A DNA stretch of 64,000 nt from NCBI GenBank assembly GCA_027924025.1, contig AP026970.1, forward strand, positions 3,184,501 through 3,248,500, given 5' to 3'. The notes below the pieces were generated by a model. The model had not been told where the DNA came from. It ran no database searches and saw only the letters and a list, made by a program, of their open reading frames with translations. Origin of the DNA: Comamonadaceae bacterium OS-4 (GTDB lineage: Bacteria > Pseudomonadota > Gammaproteobacteria > Burkholderiales > Burkholderiaceae_C). A program made the translations under genes and the position numbers. Of the stretch, positions 47,846 through 57,515 are shown piece by piece (the stretch's first letter is position 1; each line of letters starts with the position of its first letter).

Positions 47846-47925
47846 GGCGCCCATTTTCGCGCAATCCCCACCAGCCCGGATCGACAGCGGTGCAAGACCC
47901 GATGCTGGCCCGGCTCAAACTTCGA

Positions 47926-47965
47926 TTTGCTATAAAAATAGTAGCTAGTTGCGCATATTGCGCGA
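47926..47965 (+). repeat. Dispersed repeat copy
   Basis: Region with GCTATAAAAATAGTAGCTA then GTTGCGCATATTGCGCG, an intergenic copy of the family in reverse orientation. Confidence 0.6.
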
Positions 47966-47988
47966 GGCCTACAGATCAAATTAGCATA

Positions 47989-48016
47989 AAAAAAGCCGCT
48001 CAAGAGCGGCTTTTGA
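47989..48016 (-). terminator. Terminator after the Bug-type gene
   Basis: AAAAGCCGCT/AGCGGCTTTT stem; on the minus strand it ends in seven T, so it terminates the substrate-binding protein gene. Confidence 0.88.
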
Positions 48017-48032
48017 ATCGATGCAGCGCCCT

Positions 48033-49004
48033 TCAATCCACGCGGGCGCCCGTGTCTTTCACTACTTTTTCATACTTGCGGCGCTCTGCCTGCATCCACG
48101 CATCAAAGGCAGCGGGGGTGGAAGGTGCGGGTTCGGCGAACAAAGTGTTAAAGCGGGTCTTGGTCTCAGGCGCTTGCAGGGCCGCGGTAAAGGCCTGGTG
48201 GAGTTGCGCGATCCGCTCCTTGGGCGTACCTGCCGGAGCGACCAGCCCCCACCATGTGTCAATCGCAAAACCTTTGAGCGTTTCGGACATGGCCGGCACC
48301 TCCGGCAGCGCTGCGCTGCGGCTGAGAGAAGTGACCGCCAAGGCCTTGAGCTTGCCGGATCGGATATTGGGCGCAGCCGTGGCTAGGTTGTCCAGATTGA
48401 AGTCCACCTGCGCGCTGAGCAATGCCAGTTGCGCAGGGTTTCCGCCGTTGTAAGGAATATGCAGCGCGAAAATTCCGGCTTCTTTCTTGAACATCTCCCC
48501 CGCCAAGTGCCCGGCACTGCCGTTGCCGCCGCTGCCGTAGTTGAGCTTGGCAGGATGGGCCTTGGCGTAAGCGATCAGGTCCGCCAGGGTCCCGATGCGC
48601 AGGCGCTGGGCCACCTCGGCATTCATCACCAGCACGTTGGGCACACGCACCATCTGCGTGATGCCGGCAAAGTCCGTCGCTGCGTTGTAGGGCATCTTGG
48701 CAAACAGCCACGGGTTCACCGCGTGCGTGGCGGTGGCCGCGATGCCGATGGTGTAACCGTCAGGCGCAGCTTTGGCCACCACATCCGCACCAATGTTGCC
48801 GCCGGCGCCGGGGCGGTTTTCGACCACCACCGTGCCGAGGCTGTCTTTGACCCGCTCGGCCAGCACTCGGGCGGTAATGTCCAGCGGGCCGCCTGCGGCA
48901 TAAGGAACCACGAGACGGATCGGCTTGTTCGCCCCTTGGGCCCAACTGCTGGAGGTACCCAGCACGATGGCTCCAACGAGAGTTGCAAATCGCAAAGCGT
49001 TCAT
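48033..49004 (-). CDS. Bug-family tripartite tricarboxylate transporter receptor
   Basis: A 323-residue periplasmic binding protein of the Bug/TctC family, expanded in Burkholderiales. Signal peptide residues 1-23 (GTSSSWA/QG), then NKPIRLVVPYAAGGPLDITARV and the GAGGNIGADVVAKAAPDGYTIG ligand-binding loop. The ligand is usually a carboxylate but cannot be predicted. No TctA/TctB membrane genes are adjacent, so this is an orphan receptor. It follows purH by 10 bp on the same strand. Confidence 0.92.
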   Translation of the reverse strand: MNALRFATLVGAIVLGTSSSWAQGANKPIRLVVPYAAGGPLDITARVLAERVKDSLGTVVVENRPGAGGNIGADVVAKAAPDGYTIGIAATATHAVNPWLFAKMPYNAATDFAGITQMVRVPNVLVMNAEVAQRLRIGTLADLIAYAKAHPAKLNYGSGGNGSAGHLAGEMFKKEAGIFALHIPYNGGNPAQLALLSAQVDFNLDNLATAAPNIRSGKLKALAVTSLSRSAALPEVPAMSETLKGFAIDTWWGLVAPAGTPKERIAQLHQAFTAALQAPETKTRFNTLFAEPAPSTPAAFDAWMQAERRKYEKVVKDTGARVD

Positions 49005-49014
49005 AACAGGCCGA

Positions 49015-50625
49015 TCAGTGGCGGAAGTGGCGCACGCTGCTGAACACCATGGACACGCCGCGCTCGTTGGCGGCATCAATCACTTCCTGGTCGCGCATGG
49101 AGCCGCCGGGTTGAATCACGCAGGTCGCGCCGTGGTCAACCACCACATCCAGACCATCGCGGAAGGGGAAGAACGCGTCGCTCGCCACCACGGTGCCTGC
49201 CAAAGACAGGTTGGCGTGGCCGGCTTTGATGGAGGCAATGCGAGCAGAGTCCAGGCGGCTCATCTGGCCGGCGCCCACACCCATGGTCATGCCGCCCTTG
49301 CAGAAGACGATGGCGTTGGACTTGACGTACTTGGCCACCTTCCAGGCGAACAGCAGGTCGTTGAGTTCTTCAGCAGTGGGTTGCTTGGTCGTCACGACCT
49401 TCAGGTCGCTCAGCGCCAGCTCATGGTTGTCGGCCGTTTGCAGCAGGATGCCGGAGCCGATGCGCTTCATGTCCATCAGGTTGCGGCCCTGGTCCCACGC
49501 CGACGCCCCACCCTTGGGCAGGTCGATTTGCAGAATGCGCACATTGACCTTGGTCTTGAAGACTTCCAGCGCTGCGGCTGTGAAGCTGGGTGCCATCAGC
49601 ACTTCCACAAATTGCTTGGAGATTTGCTGGGCACCTGCCTCGTCCAGCTCTGTGTTCAGGGCAATGATGCCGCCGAAGGCGCTAGTGGGGTCGGTCTGGA
49701 AGGCCTTGCTATAGGCTTCCAAGGCATTCGCGCCGACAGCCACGCCGCAGGGGTTGGCGTGCTTGACGATCACGCAGGCTGGCGTGTCAAAGCTCTTCAC
49801 ACATTCCCAGGCGGCATCCGCATCGGCGATGTTGTTGTAGCTCAGCTCTTTGCCTTGCAGCTGCTTGGCAGTCACCAGCGAGCCGGGTGCGGGCATCAGG
49901 TCGCGGTACAGCGCGGCTTGCTGGTGGCTGTTCTCACCGTAGCGCAGGTCTTGCACCTTGATGAAGCGGCCATTGCTCTGGCCGGGGAACAGGTCCAACA
50001 CCGGCGCCTTGTCGCCTGCGGGCACCTCGCCACCGATCTGGATAGCAGACAGGTAGTCGCTGATGGCGCCGTCGTACTGGCTGATGCGGTTGAACGCAGC
50101 AATCGACAGGCCCAGCTTGGTCTTGTCGCTCACCACGCCGTTGGTTTTCAGCTCGGCGATCACGGTGTCGTACTGGGCCGCGTCGGTCAGCACCGCCACG
50201 TCTTTCCAGTTTTTGGCGGCGCTGCGCACCATGGCGGGGCCGCCGATGTCGATGTTCTCAATCGCGTCTTCCAATGTGCAACCAGCCTTGGCCACGGTGG
50301 CTTCAAACGGGTACAGGTTCACCACCAGAAAGTCGATGGTGTTGATGTGGTGCTCGGCCAGTGCGGCCATGTGGGTGGGGAAGTCGCGGCGCGCGAGCAA
50401 GCCACCGTGCACGCGGGGGTGCAGGGTCTTCACGCGGCCGTCCAGCATCTCGGGGAAGCCGGTCATCTCCGCCACTTCGGTCACCGGCAGGCCTTTGTCG
50501 GCCAGCAGCTTGGCCGTGCCCCCGGTAGACAAGAGCTTCACGCCTTGGGCGTGCAGCGCTTGGGCGAGTTCCACGATGCCGGTCTTGTCGGAGACCGACA
50601 GCAATGCAGTTTTTTGTGCGTTCAT
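49015..50625 (-). CDS. purH: Bifunctional AICAR transformylase/IMP cyclohydrolase
   Basis: A 536-residue enzyme for the last two steps of IMP synthesis. The N-terminal MGS-like cyclohydrolase domain starts [21 protein letters not shown], and the C-terminal transformylase domain has the conserved [11 protein letters not shown]. Length is as usual. It is the third gene of a dusB-fis-purH unit. The ATG at 50625 is preferred to an upstream start. Confidence 0.96.
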   Translation of the reverse strand: MNAQKTALLSVSDKTGIVELAQALHAQGVKLLSTGGTAKLLADKGLPVTEVAEMTGFPEMLDGRVKTLHPRVHGGLLARRDFPTHMAALAEHHINTIDFLVVNLYPFEATVAKAGCTLEDAIENIDIGGPAMVRSAAKNWKDVAVLTDAAQYDTVIAELKTNGVVSDKTKLGLSIAAFNRISQYDGAISDYLSAIQIGGEVPAGDKAPVLDLFPGQSNGRFIKVQDLRYGENSHQQAALYRDLMPAPGSLVTAKQLQGKELSYNNIADADAAWECVKSFDTPACVIVKHANPCGVAVGANALEAYSKAFQTDPTSAFGGIIALNTELDEAGAQQISKQFVEVLMAPSFTAAALEVFKTKVNVRILQIDLPKGGASAWDQGRNLMDMKRIGSGILLQTADNHELALSDLKVVTTKQPTAEELNDLLFAWKVAKYVKSNAIVFCKGGMTMGVGAGQMSRLDSARIASIKAGHANLSLAGTVVASDAFFPFRDGLDVVVDHGATCVIQPGGSMRDQEVIDAANERGVSMVFSSVRHFRH

Positions 50626-50697
50626 AGTGCGGGAGTAAAGTAAAACCAGAAAACGTTTCACCGGGCAACCGCACCAAGGCGGATGCCGGTGGGAGGC

Positions 50698-50934
50698 TTA
50701 TGCGAGCAGCTTGTGCTCGACCAATTTTTTGCGCAGGGTGTTGCGATTCAGGCCCAGCCATTGCGCTGCTTTGGATTGGTTGTGGTCTGCCTGCGCCATC
50801 ACCACCTCCAACAAAGGCTTTTCTACCGCGCGCACCAACATGTCATACATGCCGGCGGGCTCTGTGCCGTCGAGGTCTGCAAAGTAAAGCTCCAAGCTTG
50901 CGCGCACGCAATCATCCAAATTCGTGCCGCTCAT
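50698..50934 (-). CDS. fis: Fis-family nucleoid protein
   Basis: A 78-residue Fis. The C-terminal helix-turn-helix NQSKAAQWLGLNRNTLRKKL is the DNA-binding motif of Fis/NtrC effector domains. Fis bends DNA and adjusts transcription to growth rate. Its ATG overlaps the dusB stop (ATGA). The dusB-fis arrangement is conserved in proteobacteria. Confidence 0.95.
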   Translation of the reverse strand: MSGTNLDDCVRASLELYFADLDGTEPAGMYDMLVRAVEKPLLEVVMAQADHNQSKAAQWLGLNRNTLRKKLVEHKLLA

Positions 50935-51983
50935 ACTGCCAATTCCGTCATGTCATGTCCCCTTGCCTGACCGCTCGCAGATCCCCTTGCTGGGATGCGA
51001 TCCATTTTTTCGTTCAACGTGTCCAAATACGCTTCGACCGCCGCCACCTGGGAGGCGCTGTCTTCCAGCAGATTCATGCCCTGGCGGAAATCCTCACCGC
51101 CGGGTAAATCCTGCAAATACCATCCGATGTGCTTGCGGGCCGAGCGCACACCGATAAATTCGTCATAGAGGCTGTAGTGGTCGTAGAGGTGCTCGACCAA
51201 CAGCTTTTTGACCTCGCTCACCAGCGGCGGCGCAAGGTGTGTGCCAGTGGCCAGAAAATGCGCCACTTCCCGGAATATCCAAGGGTAACCCTGGGCGGCG
51301 CGGCCGATCATGATGGCGTCTGCGCCGGTCGCGGCCAGCACCTCACGCGCTTTCTCAGGGGTAGTGATGTCGCCGTTGGCCACCACCGGAATGCGCAAGG
51401 CCGCTTTCACCGCCGCAATCGTGTCGTACTCGGCCTGCCCTTGATAGCCCTGCTCCCGGGTGCGGCCGTGCACCGTCACCATTTGCACGCCCACGGCCTC
51501 GGCGGCACGGGCGAGCACCACCGCGTTCTTCTCTGCCTGGCACCAACCGGTGCGCATTTTCAGGGTCACGGGCACATTGCGGGGGGCGCAGGCGTTCACC
51601 ACAGCCTCCACGATCTCGATAGCGAGCTGCTCATCCTGCATAAGGGCAGAGCCGGCCCATTTGTTGCACACCTTTTTGGCCGGGCAACCCATGTTGATAT
51701 CGATGATCTGGGCACCACGGTCGATGTTGTAGACCGCGGCTTCCGCCATCATCTGCGCATCGGTGCCGGCAATTTGCACGGCGATCGGACCGGGTTCCCC
51801 ATCGTGATTGGCCCGGCGCGAGGTCTTGAGGCTTTTCCACAAGTCTTTGCGGGAAGTCACCATTTCGCTCACTGCATACCCTGCGCCGAGCTTTTTGCAA
51901 AGTTGGCGGAAGGGCCGGTCCGTCACCCCCGCCATGGGGGCAACAAAGAGGTGATTCGCCAAAGCGAATGGGCCGATTTGCAT
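50931..51983 (-). CDS. dusB: tRNA-dihydrouridine synthase B
   Basis: A 350-residue FMN-dependent enzyme that reduces uridine in the tRNA D-loop. The N-terminal VAPMAGVTDRPFRQLCKKLGAG, the catalytic-Cys segment IDINMGCPAKKVCNKWAGSALM and the FMN motif NGDITTPEKAREVL are diagnostic. ATG at 51983 aligns with the family start; an in-frame upstream start would add 22 residues. It is first in the dusB-fis-purH unit. Confidence 0.95.
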   Translation of the reverse strand: MQIGPFALANHLFVAPMAGVTDRPFRQLCKKLGAGYAVSEMVTSRKDLWKSLKTSRRANHDGEPGPIAVQIAGTDAQMMAEAAVYNIDRGAQIIDINMGCPAKKVCNKWAGSALMQDEQLAIEIVEAVVNACAPRNVPVTLKMRTGWCQAEKNAVVLARAAEAVGVQMVTVHGRTREQGYQGQAEYDTIAAVKAALRIPVVANGDITTPEKAREVLAATGADAIMIGRAAQGYPWIFREVAHFLATGTHLAPPLVSEVKKLLVEHLYDHYSLYDEFIGVRSARKHIGWYLQDLPGGEDFRQGMNLLEDSASQVAAVEAYLDTLNEKMDRIPARGSASGQARGHDMTELAV

Positions 51984-52130
51984 GGATATGAGGAAAGTGG
52001 GAGCGTTAGAAAGCGTGAAGGCCCGCATTTCAGCGAGCCCGGCCCGCATTCTAACTGCTCAAAATTTCAGCAATTGAAATGCGCAGGCACTTCACCGGCT
52101 GCCGGGCCCTGCTCCCTATACTGGGCCGCT

Positions 52131-52604
52131 ATGGATGCTTGGTTTCACTCTTTGTTGCAATGGCTTTCGCTCCCCGAATTCGGGCTGAGCACGGTGTTTG
52201 CGGTCTCGCTGATGTCTGCCACTTTGTTGCCGATGGGGTCAGAGCCGGTTGTCTTCGGGCTGGTGCAATTGCAACCGGATTGGTTCTGGCGGGTCATCGC
52301 GGTGGCCACTGCCGGCAATACCCTCGGCGGAGCCATCACCTGGTGGATGGGCCACGCGGCCAGCCATCTCGCAAACCGGTATGGCCAATCCGCCAGTCAC
52401 GTGCGGGCGCTGGCCTGGCTCACACGCCTCGGGCCCAAGGCCTGCTTGCTGTCGTGGCTGCCGGTCGTGGGCGACCCTTTGTGTGCGGTTGCCGGCTGGC
52501 TGCGCCTTCCGTTTTGGCCGTGCGTGATGTACATGGCGATCGGCAAATGCCTGCGCTACATCACCATGACGGCAGCACTTACCGGACTGGTGCGGCTGTG
52601 GTGA
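52131..52604 (+). CDS. YqaA/DedA-like membrane protein (VTT domain)
   Basis: A 157-residue integral membrane protein with four to five helices. GNTLGGAITWWMGH and then CLLSWLPVVGDPLCAVAGWLRL are the SNARE-associated/VTT-domain motifs of YqaA. The group is linked to lipid scrambling or membrane homeostasis. Its last 26 bp overlap the converging selU gene. Confidence 0.85.
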   Translation: MDAWFHSLLQWLSLPEFGLSTVFAVSLMSATLLPMGSEPVVFGLVQLQPDWFWRVIAVATAGNTLGGAITWWMGHAASHLANRYGQSASHVRALAWLTRLGPKACLLSWLPVVGDPLCAVAGWLRLPFWPCVMYMAIGKCLRYITMTAALTGLVRLW

Positions 52605-53664
52605 GTTGCGAGCGCAGTGCCAAGCGGCTGGCGAGGTCCATGAAGCCGGTGTCGGAGACATCGTCGGTACTCAAGAGAAAGTCCCGCGCCTCACCGGATT
52701 GAAGCTGGCGCATGGAGCGGTCGTAGTACCGGTCATAGTGCTTGACCAAGAGGTCCTCCACCAACTCCGCATATCGCGACGCTGCCACCCACTCTTTCCA
52801 CTGGTCCACCTGGGCTCTGCCACAGGTCGCGACCAAACGGTCCAGCGGGTCCAGCAAATTGGCGCTGTGCAGAAAGTACGCATAGTCCTGCAGCAAAAAC
52901 TGCACCCTGAGCCCCACCGGCACATCCAGCCCCCACCACTGGCCTTGCTGGATGCCTTGGTAAATCGAATCCGGCAATCGCAGCAAACCGATGCGCTTGC
53001 TTTCCGCCTCGACATACACCGGGCGCCCCGGGTCAAAGCTGGAGAGGGTATGGAGTATCTGCGTCTCGAACATTTTTTGAGACGGTTGGGCCTGGTCCGG
53101 CAAACCGCCCAGTACCGAGCCCTTGTGGGCCGCCAGCGCCTCCAGGTTCAGCACCTGGTGACCTTGTGCCTGCAAGGCTTCGAGCACCTTGGTTTTGCCC
53201 GAGCCTGTCGGGCCCGCCAGCACCTGAAAGCGGAATTGCGCGGGCACCCGCACCAACTCTTCGAGCACATGGTGGCGCCACGATTTGTAGCCCCCTGACA
53301 AGCGCCGCGCCGTCCAGCCCACCTCGTTCAGGATATGGGTGAAAGAGCCGCTGCGCTGGCCACCGCGCCAGCAATACACCAACGGCCGCCAAGACTTGGG
53401 GTGCGCTGCAAACAAACTGTCGATGTGCGTTGCCACATTGCGGGCGACCAAGACGGCCCCCACCTTGCGTGCCTCGAACGGCGAGACCTGCTTGTACATC
53501 GTGCCGACGCGGATACGCTCCTCGTCATTGAGCACCGGGCAGTTGATGGCGCCGGGAATATGGTCCAACGCGAATTCGCCTGGCGAACGAGCGTCGATCA
53601 CCGCATCAAAGGTGGACAACTGCGCAATGTCAGCAAACGTGTGATTCACAGAAGTCACGGGCAT
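52579..53664 (-). CDS. selU: tRNA 2-selenouridine/geranyl-2-thiouridine synthase
   Basis: A 361-residue SelU (MnmH). The N-terminal rhodanese domain has catalytic Cys in VYCWRGGQRSGS (about residue 97); the C-terminal P-loop domain has AGPTGSGKT (about residue 150). It replaces sulfur by selenium in the wobble 2-thiouridine of tRNA via a geranylated intermediate, and implies selenophosphate synthesis elsewhere. ATG at 53664 has TGAGGGG upstream. It is followed by convergent yqaA. Confidence 0.93.
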   Translation of the reverse strand: MPVTSVNHTFADIAQLSTFDAVIDARSPGEFALDHIPGAINCPVLNDEERIRVGTMYKQVSPFEARKVGAVLVARNVATHIDSLFAAHPKSWRPLVYCWRGGQRSGSFTHILNEVGWTARRLSGGYKSWRHHVLEELVRVPAQFRFQVLAGPTGSGKTKVLEALQAQGHQVLNLEALAAHKGSVLGGLPDQAQPSQKMFETQILHTLSSFDPGRPVYVEAESKRIGLLRLPDSIYQGIQQGQWWGLDVPVGLRVQFLLQDYAYFLHSANLLDPLDRLVATCGRAQVDQWKEWVAASRYAELVEDLLVKHYDRYYDRSMRQLQSGEARDFLLSTDDVSDTGFMDLASRLALRSQLTTAAPVR

Positions 53665-53684
53665 CCCCTCATTAACGGACCCAT

Positions 53685-54581
53685 TTAACGAACCAACACC
53701 AACACCGTGCCCAGCACCGTGAGACCGGCGCCCCACCAAGCGCCCTGCGCGGGCGAGCGGCCCAAGTGCCACCATAACAAGGGCAACACCAATACCGGCG
53801 ACACGGATGACAAGATGCCCACCATACCGACATTGCCACGCTGCAGAGCCAGCAGGATGAGGCTCATCCCCAAGCCCATGCCGATCATGCCGCTCAAAGC
53901 GACTTTGCCCAATACGGCCAAAGACAAGGGATTTTGGGTGCGCGCTACCGAAGCGCCCGCCCACAAAAGCACCAAATGGGCGGCACAAGTAGCCCCCACC
54001 CGTAGCACCGTGGCCGCGACCGGGTCCACGCCTGAGGCCATCACCGGCTTGGCAATCAAAGAACCGGTCGCCTGGCACAAGGCGGCCAACAGGCCCAGCG
54101 CAATCCCCGAGGGAATGTGGCCGCGAAGCTGCTCCAGGGCATGCGACTCGTCTTTGCGGCTGCCCAAGGCAATCGCCGTCATAACGCCGCCCACCACCAA
54201 AGCGCCGCCCACCATGGCCTGAGGCCCCATGCGCTCATCCAGCACCACAAACCCCAGCAGTGCGCTGAACAAGGCGTGCGTGGCAAACAGCACCCCGGTG
54301 CGGCGTGGGCCTAGCCGGTTCATCGAGGCAAACAAGGCGGTGTCGCCAATGAAGATGCCGATCAATCCACTGAGAATCAAAACCCAGGCTTGCTCGGCAT
54401 GGATGCTGTGCCAAGCCCCATTGAGCAGGACCACGGGCGCCAGCATCACAAACACCAGCCCCATACGCCAACGGGTAAATGCAAACGCGCCGAGATGGCG
54501 CGCTTGGGGGGCTGAAATCAGCCCGGTCACCGCCCAGCAAGCCGCAGCACCTAGGGCCAACCAATCAAAAGACAGCGTCAC
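53685..54581 (-). CDS. EamA/DMT-superfamily permease
   Basis: A 298-residue ten-helix permease with two EamA repeats (about residues 1-140 and 155-298). The glycine/alanine-rich helices and the LGPRRTGVLFATHALFSALLGFVVLDERMG segment ending each repeat are typical of the drug/metabolite transporter superfamily. The substrate cannot be predicted. It lies 20 bp upstream of selU on the same strand, so they may be cotranscribed. Confidence 0.9.
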   Translation of the reverse strand: MTLSFDWLALGAAACWAVTGLISAPQARHLGAFAFTRWRMGLVFVMLAPVVLLNGAWHSIHAEQAWVLILSGLIGIFIGDTALFASMNRLGPRRTGVLFATHALFSALLGFVVLDERMGPQAMVGGALVVGGVMTAIALGSRKDESHALEQLRGHIPSGIALGLLAALCQATGSLIAKPVMASGVDPVAATVLRVGATCAAHLVLLWAGASVARTQNPLSLAVLGKVALSGMIGMGLGMSLILLALQRGNVGMVGILSSVSPVLVLPLLWWHLGRSPAQGAWWGAGLTVLGTVLVLVR

Positions 54582-54603
54582 GCTGCCGCCGCGGCACGTG
54601 CCA

Positions 54604-55695
54604 TCAAGAACTGAACAGGAAGTTCATCACGTCGCCATCTTTGACCACGTATTCCTTGCCTTCAGCGCGCATCTTGCCCGCGTCTTTGGCACCCTGCTCG
54701 CCCTTGTGGCTGATGAAGTCATCAAAGGCAATAGTCTGGGCGCGGATGTAGCCCTTTTCGAAATCCGTGTGGATCACGCCAGCCGCTTGGGGGCCGGTGT
54801 CGCCCACATGGATAGTCCAGGCGCGCACCTCTTTCACCCCAGCGGTAAAGTAGGTTTGCAAACCCAACAGGCTGTAGGCAGAGCGAATCAGGCGGTTCAA
54901 ACCGGGTTCGGTTTGGCCGAGTTCCTGCAGAAACTCCAGTCGGTCCGCATCATCCATCTCGGAGAGTTCGGCTTCCATCTTGGCGCAAATGGCCACCACA
55001 GGCGCGCCTTGGGCAGTCGCAAACGCGGTCAAGCGGTCGAGCAAAGGGTTGTTCTCGAAACCATCTTCCGACACGTTGGCGACAAACATCGCGGGCTTGG
55101 CGGTGATCAGGAAAAACTGCTTGAGCAAAGGCAACTCTTCTTTGCTGAAGTCCAAGGTACGCACCGGCTTGGCTTCGTTCAGCGCCACCTGGCACTTCTC
55201 CAGAATCGCCACCAGCTTGATCGACTCCTTGTCGCCGGACCGGGCCAGCTTGGTCACACGGTGCAAGGCTTTTTCCACCGCGCCCAAATCCGCCAGGCAC
55301 AACTCGGTCTGGATGACTTCGATATCGGCAATCGGGTCCACCTTGCCGGCGACGTGGATCACGTTGTCATCTTCAAAGCAGCGCACCACATTGATGGTGG
55401 CGTCTGTTTCGCGAATGTGCGCCAAAAACTTGTTGCCCAAGCCTTCGCCGGTGCTCGCACCCGCGACCAGACCCGCAATATCCACAAACTCCACGATGGC
55501 CGGAACAATGCGCTCGGGGGTGATGATGTCCGCGAGCTGCTGCAGACGCGGATCAGGCACCTCGACCACGCCCACATTGGGCTCAATCGTGCAAAACGGA
55601 TAGTTCTCTGCAGCAATGCCCGCCTTGGTCAGCGCATTAAAAAGGGTACTTTTGCCCACGTTGGGCAGGCCTACAATGCCACACTTCAAACTCAT
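54604..55695 (-). CDS. ychF: Ribosome-binding ATPase/GTPase YchF
   Basis: A 363-residue Obg-like P-loop NTPase. G1 is GLPNVGKST (9-17), and the C-terminal TGS domain carries [17 protein letters not shown]. YchF binds the ribosome and prefers ATP, having NxxE in place of the usual GTP motif. Its start is 31 bp from the diverging 7TMR-DISM gene. Confidence 0.96.
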   Translation of the reverse strand: MSLKCGIVGLPNVGKSTLFNALTKAGIAAENYPFCTIEPNVGVVEVPDPRLQQLADIITPERIVPAIVEFVDIAGLVAGASTGEGLGNKFLAHIRETDATINVVRCFEDDNVIHVAGKVDPIADIEVIQTELCLADLGAVEKALHRVTKLARSGDKESIKLVAILEKCQVALNEAKPVRTLDFSKEELPLLKQFFLITAKPAMFVANVSEDGFENNPLLDRLTAFATAQGAPVVAICAKMEAELSEMDDADRLEFLQELGQTEPGLNRLIRSAYSLLGLQTYFTAGVKEVRAWTIHVGDTGPQAAGVIHTDFEKGYIRAQTIAFDDFISHKGEQGAKDAGKMRAEGKEYVVKDGDVMNFLFSS

Positions 55696-55726
55696 AAAAA
55701 ACCTCTAAAAACTGGGTGACAAGTGT

Positions 55727-57481
55727 ATGCCATACCTGTTCCTGCGCCTGTTGGTGGCGCTGGCACTTTGGGCGGGAGCGGGTTGGGCGCATGGATTTGT
55801 CGCCGAAGCCCGCGCTGCCAGTCCACTTTTATTGACAGACAACAGCGAGCCGTGGCCCCTCCAAGACAGCAGCCTGCAGTGGCTGGAACCGGGCCGTAAC
55901 GCAACAGCGGCCCAAGCCTGGGCAGCGCCGTTTGAAGCCGCCCACATGGCGCACGCTGCGCCCCTCAACGCCAATAACACCCTGTGGATCAAGCTCACCT
56001 TGGTTCGAGCAACCGGCAGCACCGGCCGGTGGACCCTGAACATCCCCCAGCCCTACCTTGACCATGTGGTGCTCTTTGAGCGGCAAGACGGCGCTTGGTA
56101 CCCCCAAACAGCAGGCGACAAGCACGCCCAGCGCCACTGGAACGTGCGCGGCCTGTACCCCGAGTTTGAGCTGTACTTGCCGCCTGGACAGCCTACCGAG
56201 GTGTTGCTGCAGATACGCAATTTCAAACCGCTCGCCATCCCTTTGCGCATGGTCCCGGCCAACCTGCGCGAGGGCCAGCGCCTGGCTGAGGGCATTGGCC
56301 TTGGCGTCATGTTCGGGCTGATCCTCACCCTGGCGGCCGTGTCGCTGATGCGCTACGCAGAGTTTCGCAACGTGTCGGATCTGGGCGCCGCTCTTTACAG
56401 CGTAATGATTGCGCTCACGCTAGCGCAATTCAACGGCATCCTCAACTCGCTGCTCTGGCCCGGCGCACCCTTGTGGGCAGACTACGCCAGCAGTGTGCTG
56501 CCTTCACTGGCTATCGGGGTCGCTCTGCTCTATGTGCGGCACCTGTATGCGCTCTCGACCCACCACCCGTGGTTTGACAAATTGCTCGGCGTGCTGGGTG
56601 TTGCCGCACTGGCCTCGGTCGCCTGCTACCTGTTCCTAGACCGCACCTTGGCGGATACGGTCTCGGGCATCGTGATTCTGCTGGGCACCGCTTGCAGCCT
56701 GCTGGCCACGGCGGTGAACTGGAGGGCGGGCTCCCCCTTGGGAGCTTGGCTGCTGTGGACCTACACCCCCAAATTCGCCCTGGTGATCTGGATGACGCTG
56801 GAGGCCGGCGGCAACCTGCCCGCATTCTGGCCGCTGCGCTATTTGCTCACACTCACCGTGGCGGCTTCGGTGCCTGCCTTGGTATATGCCTTGGGGCGCG
56901 CCACCCATGACCGCAAAGAAGTCGTGGCCCGGGCAGAACACCTCCCGACCCAAGACGCATTGACCGGCTTGCTCACTGCAGATGCCTTCCAAACCCACCT
57001 CACAGAGGCCTATGAACGCGCCATCACCCACCGCGAGCCCTTGGCCTTGGTCCTGGTGAATATCGCCAACGTGGATCACATCCGCCACAACATGGGGGAT
57101 CCGGCGGCTGAGCAATGCATCTTGCGCGCTGTGATCAAGTTGCACCGGGTGCTACGGGATGTAGACCCGGCAGCACGGGTGGGCAGCGCGCGGTTTGCCA
57201 TGCTGCTGGAGGGTGTCGGATCGCGGCAGATGCTGACCGAGCGGCTGGTCAAACTGGTGGCCTCGGGGCTGATTCCCTTGCAAGGCATGCCCACCGAGGT
57301 CACGCTGCAGTTTCAAGCCGCGTGCGTGCTGCTGCACGAAAACCCGGTCGAACCTGCACAAGCCCTCAACGAGTTGGCAGGCGTGCTGGCGGGCATCTCA
57401 CCGCGAACCCGCCGGCCGATCCGTTTTCTTGAGCCCGTGCCCACCCAACTGGCCAGCTTGCACTCCTCGCTGTCGAGCTGA
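55727..57481 (+). CDS. 7TMR-DISM sensor with degenerate GGDEF domain
   Basis: A 584-residue membrane sensor. A signal peptide (1-30) precedes an extracellular DISM domain (about 31-180), seven membrane helices (about 185-390) and a C-terminal GGDEF-like domain that begins DALTGLLTADAFQTHL. The catalytic GGDEF position reads RVGSARFAML, so the signature is lost and diguanylate cyclase activity is unlikely. It may act as an effector or partner of other c-di-GMP enzymes. Confidence 0.85.
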   Translation: MPYLFLRLLVALALWAGAGWAHGFVAEARAASPLLLTDNSEPWPLQDSSLQWLEPGRNATAAQAWAAPFEAAHMAHAAPLNANNTLWIKLTLVRATGSTGRWTLNIPQPYLDHVVLFERQDGAWYPQTAGDKHAQRHWNVRGLYPEFELYLPPGQPTEVLLQIRNFKPLAIPLRMVPANLREGQRLAEGIGLGVMFGLILTLAAVSLMRYAEFRNVSDLGAALYSVMIALTLAQFNGILNSLLWPGAPLWADYASSVLPSLAIGVALLYVRHLYALSTHHPWFDKLLGVLGVAALASVACYLFLDRTLADTVSGIVILLGTACSLLATAVNWRAGSPLGAWLLWTYTPKFALVIWMTLEAGGNLPAFWPLRYLLTLTVAASVPALVYALGRATHDRKEVVARAEHLPTQDALTGLLTADAFQTHLTEAYERAITHREPLALVLVNIANVDHIRHNMGDPAAEQCILRAVIKLHRVLRDVDPAARVGSARFAMLLEGVGSRQMLTERLVKLVASGLIPLQGMPTEVTLQFQAACVLLHENPVEPAQALNELAGVLAGISPRTRRPIRFLEPVPTQLASLHSSLSS

Positions 57482-57515
57482 TCGCGGGCACGGAGCTCGC
57501 CGTGGCCGGCGTGAC

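Noticed and set aside
48925-50643. Long plus-strand frame opposite purH
   Set aside because: Shadow frame: purH motifs are clear on the minus strand and the plus-strand product looks random.
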